Shown: positions 33,881 through 42,619, counted from the first letter of the stretch. The stretch: 64,000 bases of DNA from Methylobacterium radiotolerans JCM 2831 (GCF_000019725.1 NC_010505.1:4696001-4760000), one strand, 5' to 3'. Notes: generated by a model not told the origin, from the sequence alone. A program made the numbers and translations.

Positions 33881-34228
33881 CTACGCCTCGGCGGAGGCCG
33901 CGAAGGCGTCGAGCGCGCGGGTCGCGTAGACGACCGCGGCACCGGCACCGAGGCTGGTGGCGACCCCGAGGGCCTCGGCCAGCTCGGCCTCGGTGGCGCC
34001 GAGCTTGCGGGCGGCGTCGGTGTGGACCGTGATACAGCCGTCGCAGCGCAGGGAGATCGCCACCGCCACCGCGATCAGCTCGCGGGTCTTGGCGTCGAGC
34101 TGGCCGGTCTTCTGGCCTGCGGTGCTGAGGGTGCCGTAGCCCCGCACCGTGTCGGGGCTGAGCTTGGCGAAGTGTCCGACGCCGGCGGTGACCTGCTGGC
34201 GGTAGGTGTTCCAATCGATCATGGGCAT
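33881..34228 (-). CDS. AhpD-like carboxymuconolactone decarboxylase-family protein
   Basis: 115 residues. The family core is present: Glu50 in DAKTRELIAVAVA and the redox pair Cys62/Cys65 in RCDGCITVH, the AhpD-type CxxC-H active site. Such proteins reduce peroxides or partner oxidoreductases through the thiol pair. The start ATG at 34228 follows GGAGG. The next gene, DUF417, begins 36 bases downstream, and the regulator lies just upstream, so all three probably form one unit concerned with oxidant stress. Confidence 0.87.
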   Translation of the reverse strand: MPMIDWNTYRQQVTAGVGHFAKLSPDTVRGYGTLSTAGQKTGQLDAKTRELIAVAVAISLRCDGCITVHTDAARKLGATEAELAEALGVATSLGAGAAVVYATRALDAFAASAEA

Positions 34229-34315
34229 GACGACCTCCTGCGTGATGACGAGGAAGGTAATCGGGGCCGTCCGCGCCCTCGATGGCCGCGCGGCGCAGGC
34301 TGATGACCGCGCGGA

Positions 34316-35332
34316 TCAACCCGCCGGCGGCGCCTCGGCCTGCCGGGCCTGTCCGGGACGGATCCCGTACTTGCGCAGGAACGCCCGGCTGAGGGCGGCC
34401 GCGGACTGGTAGCCGACCTCCGCGGCGAGACGGTCCAGCGAGACCGTCTCGGTGCGCAGGCGGTGATGGGCGAGCCCGAGCCGCAGGTCGGTGAGGAATT
34501 CCAGCGGGGCGACGCCCGCCGCCGCGCGGAAGGCGCGCACGAGGCTCGCCCGCGACGCGGCGGCCGTCGCGGCCAGCGCGTCGAGCGTCCAGGGATGCAC
34601 CGGGTCGCGCACCATCGCGAGCACCGCCCGGGCGGTCAGCGGCTGCCCCAGGAGACGCAGCAGCCCCTCGGCCGGGGCCGACGTCTCGAGATGCGCGCGC
34701 AGCATCATCATGAACAGCGCGCTCGCGAGGTTCTCGGCGACCGCGACCGACCCGGCGCGGAGGTCGTTCAGCTCCTCGCGGATGCCCGCCAGCAGCGGCG
34801 CGAACCGGGTGGCGAGGGGCTCGGCGCCGACGCTCAGGACCAGGAGGTCCGGCAGGGCGGTGACGATCAGGGTCCGGGGCGCCGCCTCGAAAGCCAGGCG
34901 GCCGCAGATCAGCTCGACGTCCGGCTCGGCCCCGACGGTGGTCTTGAACCGCAGGTCGTGCGCGTGGCGGACCGCGACGGGCAGGGGCGTCGACGGCGGC
35001 GGCCCCGCGCCGTGGAACAGGTGCGCGTCGCCGCGCGGCAGGAGCAGGATGTCCCCGGCCGCGACCTGCAGGGGCGCCCCGCCGGGTCGCCGCAGCGTGG
35101 CGCGGCCGCGCGTGACGAGGTGGAAATACGCCTGCCGCATCGGCTCCGCCTCGTGCGCGGCGGCCCAGGTGCCGCCGAAGCGGCAGACGTCGTCCAGGTG
35201 TGGCCGCACGCGCAGCAGCGGCGCGAGGCCGCTCAGCGGATCGTCGGCCCCGGCGGTCTCCGGCGCGCCCGCGCGGCGCCTGATCGGTCCGGCCATGCTC
35301 CCCGCGCTCCGGAATGTCTCCGAGCCCGGCAT
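34316..35332 (-). CDS. AraC-family regulator, RclR-like
   Basis: 338 residues; an alternative ATG at 35296 would shorten it by 12. The N-terminal ~200 residues form a cupin-type sensor (YFHLVTRGRATLRRPGG, GDILLLPRGDAH). The C-terminal ~100 carry two AraC helix-turn-helix motifs (TLDALAATAAASRASLVRAF and SLDRLAAEVGYQSAAALSRAF). Cys50 in DDVCRFGG and Cys143 in ELICGRL lie where RclR of E. coli carries the cysteines oxidised by hypochlorous acid. With the DUF417 and AhpD-like genes just downstream, it probably activates them on reactive chlorine or a related oxidant. Confidence 0.82.
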   Translation of the reverse strand: MPGSETFRSAGSMAGPIRRRAGAPETAGADDPLSGLAPLLRVRPHLDDVCRFGGTWAAAHEAEPMRQAYFHLVTRGRATLRRPGGAPLQVAAGDILLLPRGDAHLFHGAGPPPSTPLPVAVRHAHDLRFKTTVGAEPDVELICGRLAFEAAPRTLIVTALPDLLVLSVGAEPLATRFAPLLAGIREELNDLRAGSVAVAENLASALFMMMLRAHLETSAPAEGLLRLLGQPLTARAVLAMVRDPVHPWTLDALAATAAASRASLVRAFRAAAGVAPLEFLTDLRLGLAHHRLRTETVSLDRLAAEVGYQSAAALSRAFLRKYGIRPGQARQAEAPPAG

Positions 35333-35380
35333 AAGGGCGCGCGGCGGCCTCGACCAGGGTTGTTCGTCCGCCGCGCGGCG

Positions 35381-36094
35381 TCAGCCCGCCGCGATGGCCC
35401 TCTCGACGAAGGCGGTCACGCCCGCGATGTAGCGCTGGATCGGGATGCCGCGCTTCCGGTGCTTGGCCCGCTTCACGTACCAATCCTGCAGGAGCGGCTT
35501 GATCAGCGCGGCGGTGAGGTCGACGTCGGCGACCGCGAAGACGCCCGCCGCCGCGCCGCGGGCGAGGACCTCGGCGAAGATGCGCTCCGTGGCGGCCTCG
35601 CTCTCCGTCGCCATCGTCCGGGCGGGGGCCGGGAACCCCTTCGCCTCCATGAAGGCGAAGACGAACCAGGGCTGCATCGCCTCGGTCAGGCGGATATGGG
35701 TCTCGATCAGCCAGCGCAGGTGGGCGGCCGGATCCGCCGCGATCCCCGCCGGGGCCTGCCGCAGGACCGCCTCGGCCGTCTCGGCCACCTCGGTGAGGAT
35801 CATCACCAGCAGCGTGTTCTTGTTGTCGAAGTACGAGTAGAGCCCGCCCATGCTGAGCCCCGAGGCCCGGGCGAGGTCGCGCAGGCTCGTCTCGTGGAAG
35901 CCCTGCCGGCTCGACAGCTTCAGCACCGCCTCGATGATCCGCGCGAGGTTGGCGACGGCGACGTGGTCCTTCCGGACGCTGATCCGGTCCCGGTGCCGCG
36001 CCAGGATCCGCGCGCAGATCGCCTCGGTCGCGTAGGCGTCCCTCGCCGGAAGGTTCGCCGGCGGGGCGGCCGGGGGAGCGTCTGCGGGGCTCAT
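35381..36094 (-). CDS. TetR-family transcriptional regulator
   Basis: 237 residues. A TetR helix-turn-helix at ~48-95 (IIEAVLKLSSRQGFHETSLRDLA, GLSMGGLYSYFDNKNTLL) is preceded by an unusual ~45-residue N-terminal extension. The C-terminal ligand domain resembles the FadR-like TetR regulators that bind acyl-CoA. It is divergent from the acyl-CoA dehydrogenase gene at 36254, and a perfect palindrome at 36204-36215 between the two is the expected operator. It probably represses the acyl-CoA pathway genes until an acyl-CoA intermediate appears. Confidence 0.88.
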   Translation of the reverse strand: MSPADAPPAAPPANLPARDAYATEAICARILARHRDRISVRKDHVAVANLARIIEAVLKLSSRQGFHETSLRDLARASGLSMGGLYSYFDNKNTLLVMILTEVAETAEAVLRQAPAGIAADPAAHLRWLIETHIRLTEAMQPWFVFAFMEAKGFPAPARTMATESEAATERIFAEVLARGAAAGVFAVADVDLTAALIKPLLQDWYVKRAKHRKRGIPIQRYIAGVTAFVERAIAAG

Positions 36095-36203
36095 CGATCC
36101 ATCGTCGCTCCGTCGCCGCGCGAGCCCGCCGGGGCCGCGGCCGGGGCCGGGGCCAGCTCCCGCGGTCTAGCCCGTTGCCAGGCACGAATCCAGGCGATAA
36201 AAA

Positions 36204-36215
36204 GCGAGCGCTCGC
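36204..36215. promoter_or_regulatory. Palindromic TetR operator
   Basis: GCGAGCGCTCGC is a perfect 12-bp palindrome flanked by A-rich and T-rich runs (AAAA before, GATTTT after). It sits in the only AT-richer patch between the divergent tetR and acyl-CoA dehydrogenase genes, 38 bases before the latter's start. The CGAGCG-CGCTCG form resembles operators of FadR-like TetR repressors. Confidence 0.7.
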
Positions 36216-36253
36216 TCGATTTTCGTCGCCGGCACCGACCCAGGAGGTGGCCC

Positions 36254-37459
36254 GTGGATTTCACCATCTCCACGCGCGTCGAGGATTACCGCGCCCGGAT
36301 CGCGGCCTTCGTGGACGCGCATATCCTGCCGCTGGAGGCGGATCCGGCGGCCTATGACGGTCACGGCAACATCGGTCTCACCGAGCTGGCCCGGCTGCGC
36401 GCGCTCGCCCGCGACCAGGGCCTGTGGTGCCTGCAGCTGCGGCCCGAGACCGGCGGCGCCGGGCTCGACAAGGTCGGCATGGCGGTCTGCTACGAGGCCA
36501 TGAACCGCTCGATCTTCGGGCCGGTCGTGTTCAACTCGGCCGCGCCCGACGACGGCAACATGATGGTGCTGGAGAAGGTCGCGACCCCGGACCAGAAGGC
36601 GCGCTGGCTCGCGCCGATCGTGGACGGGCGGGTCCGCTCGGCCTTCGCCATGACCGAGCCGCATCCCGGCGGCGGCTCCGATCCCGGGATGATCCAGACC
36701 CGGGCCGAGCGCCGCGGCGACGGCTACGTGGTCACCGGCCGCAAGTGGTACATCACGGGCGCCGAGGAGGCCGAGCACTTCATCCTGATGGCGCGCACCT
36801 CCGACGACGCGCGCAAAGGGCTGACCGCCTTCCTGTTCCACCGGGACCAGCCCGGTTGGCGGATCCTGCGCCGCATCCCGATCATGGGCCCGGAGGAGCA
36901 CGGCGGCCATTGCGAGCTGCTGTTCGAGGGCCTGGAGATCCCGGCCGAGAACGTCCTGATGAGAGAGGGCGACGGCCTGAAGCTCACCCAGATCCGCCTC
37001 GGGCCGGCGCGGCTGACCCACTGCATGCGCTGGCTCGGCCTGTCGAAGCGCTGCGTCGAGATCGCCCGGGCCTACGCGGCCGAGCGGCACGGCTTCGGGA
37101 TCCGGCTGGCCGACCGGGAGAGCATCCAGCTGATGCTGGGCGACCTCGCCATGCGGATCGAGATCGGGCGCCTCCTGGTGATGAAGGCCGCCTGGGCCCT
37201 CGACCAGGGCAGCTTCGCCCGCAAGGAGGTGTCGATGGCCAAGGTGCACGTGGCCAACCTCCTGCACGCCGCCGCCGACACGGCGATCCAGATCAACGGC
37301 GCGCGGGGCTACTCGACCGACACGCCCCTCGAGTGGATCTACCGCTACGCCCGGCAGGCCCGCCTCGTGGACGGGGCCGACGAGGTCCACAAGATGGTCC
37401 TCAACCGCAACCTCGAGGCCGAGGGCGACGCCTTCTGGTCGTGGGGCGTCGGGGCCTGA
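36254..37459 (+). CDS. Acyl-CoA dehydrogenase, ACAD10/11- and LvaC-like
   Basis: 401 residues from GTG 36254, with CAGGAGG eight bases upstream. All three acyl-CoA dehydrogenase domains are present: [15 protein letters not shown] and [16 protein letters not shown] (FAD and substrate contacts), [13 protein letters not shown], and [35 protein letters not shown]. The DGADEVH end, in place of the usual YEGT, is typical of the ACAD10/11 branch, which uses Asp and works with an APH-fold kinase on 4-hydroxyacyl-CoA. Kinase and LvaB-like genes are at 38727 and 39764, so that chemistry is inferred here. Confidence 0.87.
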   Translation: MDFTISTRVEDYRARIAAFVDAHILPLEADPAAYDGHGNIGLTELARLRALARDQGLWCLQLRPETGGAGLDKVGMAVCYEAMNRSIFGPVVFNSAAPDDGNMMVLEKVATPDQKARWLAPIVDGRVRSAFAMTEPHPGGGSDPGMIQTRAERRGDGYVVTGRKWYITGAEEAEHFILMARTSDDARKGLTAFLFHRDQPGWRILRRIPIMGPEEHGGHCELLFEGLEIPAENVLMREGDGLKLTQIRLGPARLTHCMRWLGLSKRCVEIARAYAAERHGFGIRLADRESIQLMLGDLAMRIEIGRLLVMKAAWALDQGSFARKEVSMAKVHVANLLHAAADTAIQINGARGYSTDTPLEWIYRYARQARLVDGADEVHKMVLNRNLEAEGDAFWSWGVGA

Positions 37460-37530
37460 GCGGCGCCGACACCGTCCATCCGCCGCGCGGGGCACGCCGG
37501 CAGGCTGAGTCAGGCATGGAGGCCGAGAGT

Positions 37531-38709
37531 ATGACCGAGGTCGTGATCACAGGCGCGGTGCGCACCGCCATCGGCACGTTCGGCGGCGCGCTGGCCGGCA
37601 CGCCCCCCTCCGTCCTCGCCGCAAGCTGCGTCGCGGAGGCGCTGCGCCGCGCCGGGACCGCGCCCGAGGCGGTCGGCCACGTGGTCCTCGGCAACGTCAT
37701 CCCGACCGAGCCCCGGGACGCCTACATCGCCCGGGTCGCGGCGATGGAGGGTGGCATCCCCGAGGAGGTGCCGGCCATGACGGTCAACCGCCTCTGCGGC
37801 AGCGGCCTGCAGGCGGTCGTCTCGGCCGCGCAGTCCATCCTGCTCGGCGACGCCGAGACGGCCCTGGCCGGCGGCGCCGAGAGCATGAGCCGCGCCCCCC
37901 ACCTCCTGACCACCGGGCGGACCGGGTCGCGCATGGGCGACGCCGTGCTGGTCGACTACATGCTCGGCGCGCTGACCGACCCGTTCGGCAACGGCCACAT
38001 GGGCGTCACCGCCGAGAACGTGGCCGCGCGCTACGCCGTCCCCCGCGACGTGCAGGACGCCTTCGCGGCCGAGAGCCAGGCCCGCGCCGCGCGGGCGATC
38101 CGCGAGGGCCGGTTCCGGGAGCAGATCCTGCCGATCGAGGTCCAGCGCCGGCGCGAGACGGTGGCCTTCGACACCGACGAGCACCCGAAGGCCACGAGCG
38201 CCGAGGACCTCGCCAAGCTGCGCCCGGCCTTCTCCAAGACCGGCAGCGTCACGGCCGGCAACGCCTCGGGGCTGAACGACGGCGCCGCGGCCCTCGTCCT
38301 GTCGAGCGCCGCGCGGGCGGAGCGCGACGGCGCGACGCCGCTCGCCCGGATCGTCGGCTACGCCCACGCGGGCGTGGACCCGTCCGAGATGGGCATGGGC
38401 CCGGTGCCGGCGGTGCGGCGCCTGCTGGAGCGGACCGGCCTGCGGGCCGCGGATTTCGACGTCGTCGAGTCGAACGAGGCCTTCGCGGCGCAGGCCTGCG
38501 CGGTCTCCCGCGAACTTGACCTCGATCCCGACAGGGTCAACCCGAACGGCGGCGCCATCGCCCTCGGCCACCCGATCGGCGCCACGGGGGCGATCATCAC
38601 CGTGAAGGCCCTCTACGAGCTGGCCCGGACCGGCGGCCGCTACGGGCTCGTGACCATGTGCATCGGCGGCGGCCAGGGGATCGCCATGGCCCTCGAGCGC
38701 GTCCCGTGA
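37531..38709 (+). CDS. Thiolase (acetyl-CoA acetyltransferase type)
   Basis: 392 residues from ATG 37531, with GGAGG eight bases before it; an ATG 15 bases upstream overlaps that site and is rejected. The thiolase triad is present: Cys89 in NRLCGSGLQ, His347 in [11 protein letters not shown] and Cys377 in VTMCIGGG. It cleaves 3-ketoacyl-CoA with CoA, or condenses two acetyl-CoA. Placed between the dehydrogenase and kinase genes, it probably performs the final thiolytic step for the acyl-CoA made by this cluster, giving acetyl-CoA and a shorter acyl-CoA. Confidence 0.92.
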   Translation: MTEVVITGAVRTAIGTFGGALAGTPPSVLAASCVAEALRRAGTAPEAVGHVVLGNVIPTEPRDAYIARVAAMEGGIPEEVPAMTVNRLCGSGLQAVVSAAQSILLGDAETALAGGAESMSRAPHLLTTGRTGSRMGDAVLVDYMLGALTDPFGNGHMGVTAENVAARYAVPRDVQDAFAAESQARAARAIREGRFREQILPIEVQRRRETVAFDTDEHPKATSAEDLAKLRPAFSKTGSVTAGNASGLNDGAAALVLSSAARAERDGATPLARIVGYAHAGVDPSEMGMGPVPAVRRLLERTGLRAADFDVVESNEAFAAQACAVSRELDLDPDRVNPNGGAIALGHPIGATGAIITVKALYELARTGGRYGLVTMCIGGGQGIAMALERVP

Positions 38710-38726
38710 CGCGGCCCTGAGGCACC

Positions 38727-39767
38727 ATGCTGGACGCGGATCAGAGAACGGCGCTCTGCGCCTGGATCGGCCGGACCCTGGAGGCCGGGACGGTCACGCT
38801 CGACGACGCGCGGCCGCTGACCGGCGGCTCGATCCAGGAGAACTGGATGCTGTCGTGCCGGGTCGACGGGGCGCCGCGGGGCTTCGTCCTGCGCAAGGAC
38901 GCGGCCGCCACCATCGCGTCGAGCCGCTCGCGGGCGGAGGAGTTCCAAATCCTGCGCGCCGCCTTCGCGGCCGGCGTGCGGGTGCCGGAGCCGGTCGGCT
39001 TCTGCGCGGATCCGGGGGTGGTCGGGGCGCCCTTCGCGCTGATGGGCCTCGTCTCCGGGGTCGGGCTGGGGCCGCGGGTGGTCAAGGACACGAGCCTCGG
39101 CGGCGACCGCGCGGCGCTCGCCGAGCAGCTCGGTCGCCAACTCGCCCGGACGCACGGCATCCTGCGGGCGGGCATCCCGGGAGCCGCCCCGGCGGACGAC
39201 CTCGCCTTCCTCGGCGCGCCCGAGCCGGAGCCGGCCCGGGCCGAGATCCGCGCGCTGCGGGCGAGCCTCGACGGGATCGGCGCCGCGCGCCCGGCCCTCG
39301 AATGGGGTCTGCGCTGGGCCGAGCTCCGCGCGCCGCCCTGTCCCGAGCCGGTCCTGGTCCACCGCGACTTCCGCACCGGCAACTACATGGTCGATGCCGA
39401 GGGCCTGACGGCGATCCTCGACTGGGAATTCGCCGGCTGGGGCGACCCGGTGCAGGATATCGGCTGGTTCTGCGCCGCCTGCTGGCGGTTCGGCCGGCCC
39501 GATCTCGAGGCCGGCGGCATCGCCCCGCGGGCCGCCTTCTACCGCGGCTACGAGGCCGAGAGCGGGCGCGCGATCGACCCGGAGGCGGTGCGCTACTGGG
39601 AGATCATGGCGCATCTGCGCTGGGCGGTGATCGCCCTGGAGCAGGGCCACCGCCACGTCTCCGGTCAGGAGACGTCGCTGGAGCTGGCGCTGACAGGCCG
39701 GATGGCGCCCGAACTCGAGGCCACGATCCTGCGTGAGACCGCGCCCGAGCGGTGGGGAGCCCGATGA
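38727..39767 (+). CDS. APH-fold phosphotransferase, LvaA/ACAD10-kinase-like
   Basis: 346 residues with an aminoglycoside-phosphotransferase/choline-kinase fold: an N-lobe with TGGSIQENWMLSC and FVLRKDAAATIASSRSRAEEFQIL, the catalytic loop VLVHRDFRTGNYMV (HxDxxxxN type) and the metal-binding AILDWEFAGWGDP. This subfamily is not an antibiotic-resistance enzyme; in P. putida LvaA and in mammalian ACAD10/11 it phosphorylates the 4-hydroxyl of 4-hydroxyacyl-CoA. Its stop overlaps the following LvaB-like start (ATGA), matching the obligate LvaA-LvaB pairing. Confidence 0.85.
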   Translation: MLDADQRTALCAWIGRTLEAGTVTLDDARPLTGGSIQENWMLSCRVDGAPRGFVLRKDAAATIASSRSRAEEFQILRAAFAAGVRVPEPVGFCADPGVVGAPFALMGLVSGVGLGPRVVKDTSLGGDRAALAEQLGRQLARTHGILRAGIPGAAPADDLAFLGAPEPEPARAEIRALRASLDGIGAARPALEWGLRWAELRAPPCPEPVLVHRDFRTGNYMVDAEGLTAILDWEFAGWGDPVQDIGWFCAACWRFGRPDLEAGGIAPRAAFYRGYEAESGRAIDPEAVRYWEIMAHLRWAVIALEQGHRHVSGQETSLELALTGRMAPELEATILRETAPERWGAR

Positions 39768-40093
39768 GCGACGCCTTCCCGGACGCGCCCGCCGGCGCCG
39801 CCCTCCTGGCGGTCGCCCGGCAGAGCCTCCTCGACGAGGTCGCCCCGGCCCTGTCGGGGCGCCAGCGCTACGTCCTGCTGATGGCCGCCAACGCGATCGG
39901 TCTGGTTATGCGGGAGATCGAGCAGGCGGGCGCCGCGACCGGGGCCTGGGAGCGGGCGCTGGACGGCGCCGCATCGGCGTCCGATCTGGTCGCGGCGATC
40001 CGCGCCGGCCGCCGCGACGGGGACGCGGCGCTCCACGCCGCGCTCGTCGAGGCCACGCGGATCGCCGCCGGCATCTGGAAGGCCCCGGGCTAG
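39764..40093 (+). CDS. DUF6285 / LvaB-like small partner protein
   Basis: 109 residues, all helical (LLAVARQSLLDEVAPALSGRQRYVLLMAANAIGLVMREIEQAG). Length, helix pattern and position after an APH-type kinase correspond to LvaB, the small subunit needed by LvaA for 4-hydroxyacyl-CoA phosphorylation in Pseudomonas putida. The start at 39764 overlaps the kinase stop by four bases; an in-frame ATG 12 bases upstream is possible but lies within the kinase C terminus. It ends the plus-strand cluster and is convergent with the CsbD genes. Confidence 0.8.
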   Translation: MSDAFPDAPAGAALLAVARQSLLDEVAPALSGRQRYVLLMAANAIGLVMREIEQAGAATGAWERALDGAASASDLVAAIRAGRRDGDAALHAALVEATRIAAGIWKAPG

Positions 40094-40118
40094 CGATCCC
40101 GGGCTCCAGATCCGGGCG

Positions 40119-40217
40119 TCAGTAGGTGCGGCCGGTGCCCCGGCGCCGGTCGTAGCGGCGCCCGAGATAGGCGATGAGCTTCGGCACGATGAAGGCCGTC
40201 AGGAGCTTGCGCAGCAT
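40119..40217 (-). CDS. 32-residue peptide after a CsbD-like gene
   Basis: A short open frame of 32 codons, starting ATG 40217 with a perfect GGAGG eight bases upstream and 13 bases after the stop of the CsbD-like gene on the same strand. The peptide has a hydrophobic stretch (LLTAFIVPKLIAYLG) followed by a strongly basic tail (RRYDRRRGTGRTY). It could be a small membrane-associated peptide. The spacing, ribosome binding site and non-random composition support it; no homologue is recalled with certainty. Confidence 0.6.
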   Translation of the reverse strand: MLRKLLTAFIVPKLIAYLGRRYDRRRGTGRTY

Positions 40218-40230
40218 CGGTGGAGCCTCC

Positions 40231-40626
40231 TCAGCGGGCACGGCGGGCGAGCCAGCCCGCCGCGAAGGCGACGGCGGCCAGACCCAGCAGGGTGTTGGTG
40301 CGGTTGGCGTCGGCCGTGCGGATCGCCTGCCGGCCGTAATCCGCGCCGCGGCGGCGCACGGCCCGGGCCCGGTCGCGGCCCTCGTCGATCAGGTGGTCGG
40401 CCCGTTTCCGGGCGGCCTCGGCCAGGTGGCGGCCGTCCTCCGCCAGGTCCTCGGCGAGGTCCTCGGCCCGGTCGCGAGCGCGGCCGTAGGCGTACTGGGC
40501 CCCGCCGGCCACCTGATTGACGGCGCCGCGCACCTGGCGGGCCGGGTCGCCGGTCAGGCCGCCCAGGGCGGTCTGGGCGCGGCCCTTGAGATGGCGGGAC
40601 GCGCCGCGGATCTGGTCGCGGTTCAT
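40231..40626 (-). CDS. CsbD-like protein with C-terminal membrane anchor
   Basis: 131 residues. The first ~30 (NRDQIRGASRHLKGRAQTALGGLTGD) follow the CsbD stress-protein pattern. The middle is a long amphipathic, alternately charged helix (RARDRAEDLAEDLAEDGRHL). The last ~22 residues form a membrane segment (TLLGLAAVAFAAGWLARR). The architecture matches the CsbD-like gene at 42038, implying paralogues. CsbD proteins are induced by general stress; their function is not established. Confidence 0.8.
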   Translation of the reverse strand: MNRDQIRGASRHLKGRAQTALGGLTGDPARQVRGAVNQVAGGAQYAYGRARDRAEDLAEDLAEDGRHLAEAARKRADHLIDEGRDRARAVRRRGADYGRQAIRTADANRTNTLLGLAAVAFAAGWLARRAR

Positions 40627-40704
40627 GCAGCTCTCCTGTTCTCGGGGGGATGGAGCCCCGTCTCGGGGCGGCGGCGCCGGCGTGCCGACGCCGCCGTGTC
40701 GGGA

Positions 40705-40908
40705 TCAGTGCTTGCCGGTGACCTTGTCGGCGAGGTTCTTGGCGCCGTCCTTGACGTCGCCGACGGTCTTCTGCGCCTCGCCCTTCAGCTCCTGCGCCTT
40801 GCCCTCGGCCACCAGCTTGTCGTTGCCCGTCGCCTTGCCGGCCGCCTGCTTGACGTTGCCCACCGCCTCGTTGGCCAGGCCCTTGATCTTGTCGGTCGTG
40901 CTGCTCAT
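40705..40908 (-). CDS. CsbD family stress protein
   Basis: 67 residues, full-length canonical CsbD: DKIKGLANEAVGNVKQAAGK followed by the repeat-like GNDKLVAEGKAQELKGEAQK. Highly charged, probably natively extended, cytoplasmic. Members are abundant after entry into stationary phase or stress. AGAGGAGAG precedes the ATG. It is the central, most typical member of four CsbD-like genes within 2.6 kb. Confidence 0.92.
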   Translation of the reverse strand: MSSTTDKIKGLANEAVGNVKQAAGKATGNDKLVAEGKAQELKGEAQKTVGDVKDGAKNLADKVTGKH

Positions 40909-41058
40909 CGCGTGCTCTCCTCTCTCTCGGGGTCGTGTCGTGGCTCGGGAGGTCCGGCCGGGCGCCCGCGCCCGCCGGGGTGAACGGCCCCCGCCGGGGC
41001 GGGAGCCGAGGGGATCACCGGGCGATCGCTGGACGATCGGCCGACGGTGGGCCGGCGA

Positions 41059-41982
41059 TCAGACGCGCCGGGTCTCGTAGGCGCCCAGCAGGGTCGCGGG
41101 CTTGGGCGCGCCCAGCCGGCCGCCGACATACGCCGCCAGCGCACCCAGGATCAGCGCCAGCGCGGCGTAGAACGCCCCCTGCGTGGCCGCCGACTTGGCC
41201 GTCACCGCCGCCGCCTCCGCCTTCTGCTTGGCGCTGGCCACCGCCTGGTCGTACTGCTTCTCGTAGTCCTGGATCTGCTGGCGGGCCTGATCGACCGGGA
41301 TGTTCTGCGCCTTGGCCAGGGCGTCGGCCGCCCGCGCCTCGGCCTGCTGCTTCTGCGACGGGTCGCCGGTGAACAGCGCCTTCACCGCCGCGACCGCCGC
41401 GTCCCTGGCCGCCTGCGGGTCCTGCCCGGCGGTCTGCTGCCGGACCTTGTCCTCGATGCCGTCCAGCGGGTTGGCGATCTTCGACAGCGACGGCGCCGCC
41501 GCCTGGGCCGCCGTCTGCACCGTGCCGCCCACCAGGCTGCCGGCCCCGCCCAGCGCGCCCGACACCGTGCTGAGCGTGCCGCCGACCAGGCCGCTGGCGG
41601 CCGAGGTCAGCAGGTACAGCACCACCAGCGTCGTCACCGCCCAGGAGACCAGCCCGTGCAGGGCGGCCGCGCCCGGCAGGGTCTTGCCCGAGAGCCGCCC
41701 GGCGATGACGCCCCCGGCCAGCGAGGCCACGAGGCCCGAGGCGACGAACCAGAGCCCCGCGCCCATCGACACGGTCGAGGCGGAGGGGTTGTCGGCGGCG
41801 GTCGTGCCGACCGAGGCCAGCCCGACCCCGACGCCGACGAGGTTGACGATCACCTGGGTGACCAGCGCGGTCACGGCGCCGGCGAAGATCGCGCCCCAGG
41901 AGACTTGGTTGAGCAGGACGGCGCGCGTGTCGGCGTGCGCGTCCGGCGCGAGGGGCGTTGCAACGGTCTGGATGGTGGTCAC
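41059..41982 (-). CDS. Multi-pass membrane protein with coiled-coil insert
   Basis: 307 residues from GTG 41982, with CGGAG eight bases upstream. Three hydrophobic segments in the first ~150 residues (AIFAGAVTALVTQVIVNLVG, AGLWFVASGLVASLAGGVIAG, LVSWAVTTLVVLYLLTSAASG) and one near the end (GAFYAALALILGALAAYVGG) bracket a soluble charged helix (~190-270, RQQIQDYEKQYDQAVASAKQKAEA). Related proteins occur in Methylobacterium and Sphingomonas beside stress genes. Function unknown. It lies among CsbD-like genes on the same strand. Confidence 0.8.
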   Translation of the reverse strand: MTTIQTVATPLAPDAHADTRAVLLNQVSWGAIFAGAVTALVTQVIVNLVGVGVGLASVGTTAADNPSASTVSMGAGLWFVASGLVASLAGGVIAGRLSGKTLPGAAALHGLVSWAVTTLVVLYLLTSAASGLVGGTLSTVSGALGGAGSLVGGTVQTAAQAAAPSLSKIANPLDGIEDKVRQQTAGQDPQAARDAAVAAVKALFTGDPSQKQQAEARAADALAKAQNIPVDQARQQIQDYEKQYDQAVASAKQKAEAAAVTAKSAATQGAFYAALALILGALAAYVGGRLGAPKPATLLGAYETRRV

Positions 41983-42037
41983 GCTGTCACTCCGGGTGGT
42001 GGGTCGAAACTCGTGGGGCTGACGGCTCAGGCGCGGC

Positions 42038-42541
42038 TCAGGCGCGGCGGGCGCTGACGAGCAGGCCGAGGCCGAAGCCCGCGATGCCGGCGATGAGCAG
42101 GGCGGGGAGCGGGTACGCGGCAACCTGCTCGCCGACCTCGCGGGTGCCGCGGCGCAGGGCGCGGCTGCCGCGCGCGTAGGCGTCCTCGGCGACGTCGTAG
42201 GCCTCCTCGGCGGCGTGGCGGACGCCGCGCTCGGCGCGGGCGTACTGATCGTGCGCGGCGCCCTGGGCGCGGCGGGCGCGGGCCTCGACGTCGTCGGCCC
42301 CGAGATCGTCGACGGCGTCGCGGACCCGGCCGCCGAGGTCGCGGGCCGCGTCGGCCACGTGGTCGGCCGCGTCGCGCACGGTGTCCTTGGCCTGGCCGTA
42401 GAGGCTCTCGGCCTGTCCGGCGGCCGCGCGGGCGCGGCCCTCGACCGCGTCGCGCCGCGAGCCGGTCAGGTCGCCGAACGCGCCCTGCACCTTGCCGCCG
42501 AGTTGCCGGGCCGCGCCCGTGATCCGATCGGTGTCGACCAT
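42038..42541 (-). CDS. Long CsbD-like protein with membrane anchor
   Basis: 167 residues. CsbD-like start (TDRITGAARQLGGKVQGAFGDLTGS), then ~90 residues of charged, alanine-rich helix with roughly 11-residue periodicity (AADHVADAARDLGGRVRDAVD), and a terminal hydrophobic helix (LPALLIAGIAGFGLGLLV). The helical middle resembles LEA-type stress proteins. Same layout as the gene at 40231. GGAGGAGAA precedes the ATG. Confidence 0.8.
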   Translation of the reverse strand: MVDTDRITGAARQLGGKVQGAFGDLTGSRRDAVEGRARAAAGQAESLYGQAKDTVRDAADHVADAARDLGGRVRDAVDDLGADDVEARARRAQGAAHDQYARAERGVRHAAEEAYDVAEDAYARGSRALRRGTREVGEQVAAYPLPALLIAGIAGFGLGLLVSARRA

Positions 42542-42598
42542 GTCGTTCTCCTCCGTCGTCGCGTCGGCGATCGCCTCCGCGATCGCGCTGGTGGTGGG

Positions 42599-42619
42599 GG
42601 CGCCTCACCGTGAGGCGCC
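42599..42619 (-). terminator. Stem-loop between two CsbD-like genes
   Basis: GGCGCCTCAC (42599-42608) and GTGAGGCGCC (42610-42619) form a near-continuous palindrome between the stop of the 42632 gene and the start of the 42038 gene on the minus strand. It lacks a T tract and may act as an attenuating or processing structure. Confidence 0.5.

Noticed and set aside
38727..39767. Aminoglycoside resistance kinase
   Set aside because: The fold is shared, but the neighbours (ACAD10/11-type dehydrogenase, thiolase, LvaB-like gene) point to acyl-CoA metabolism.
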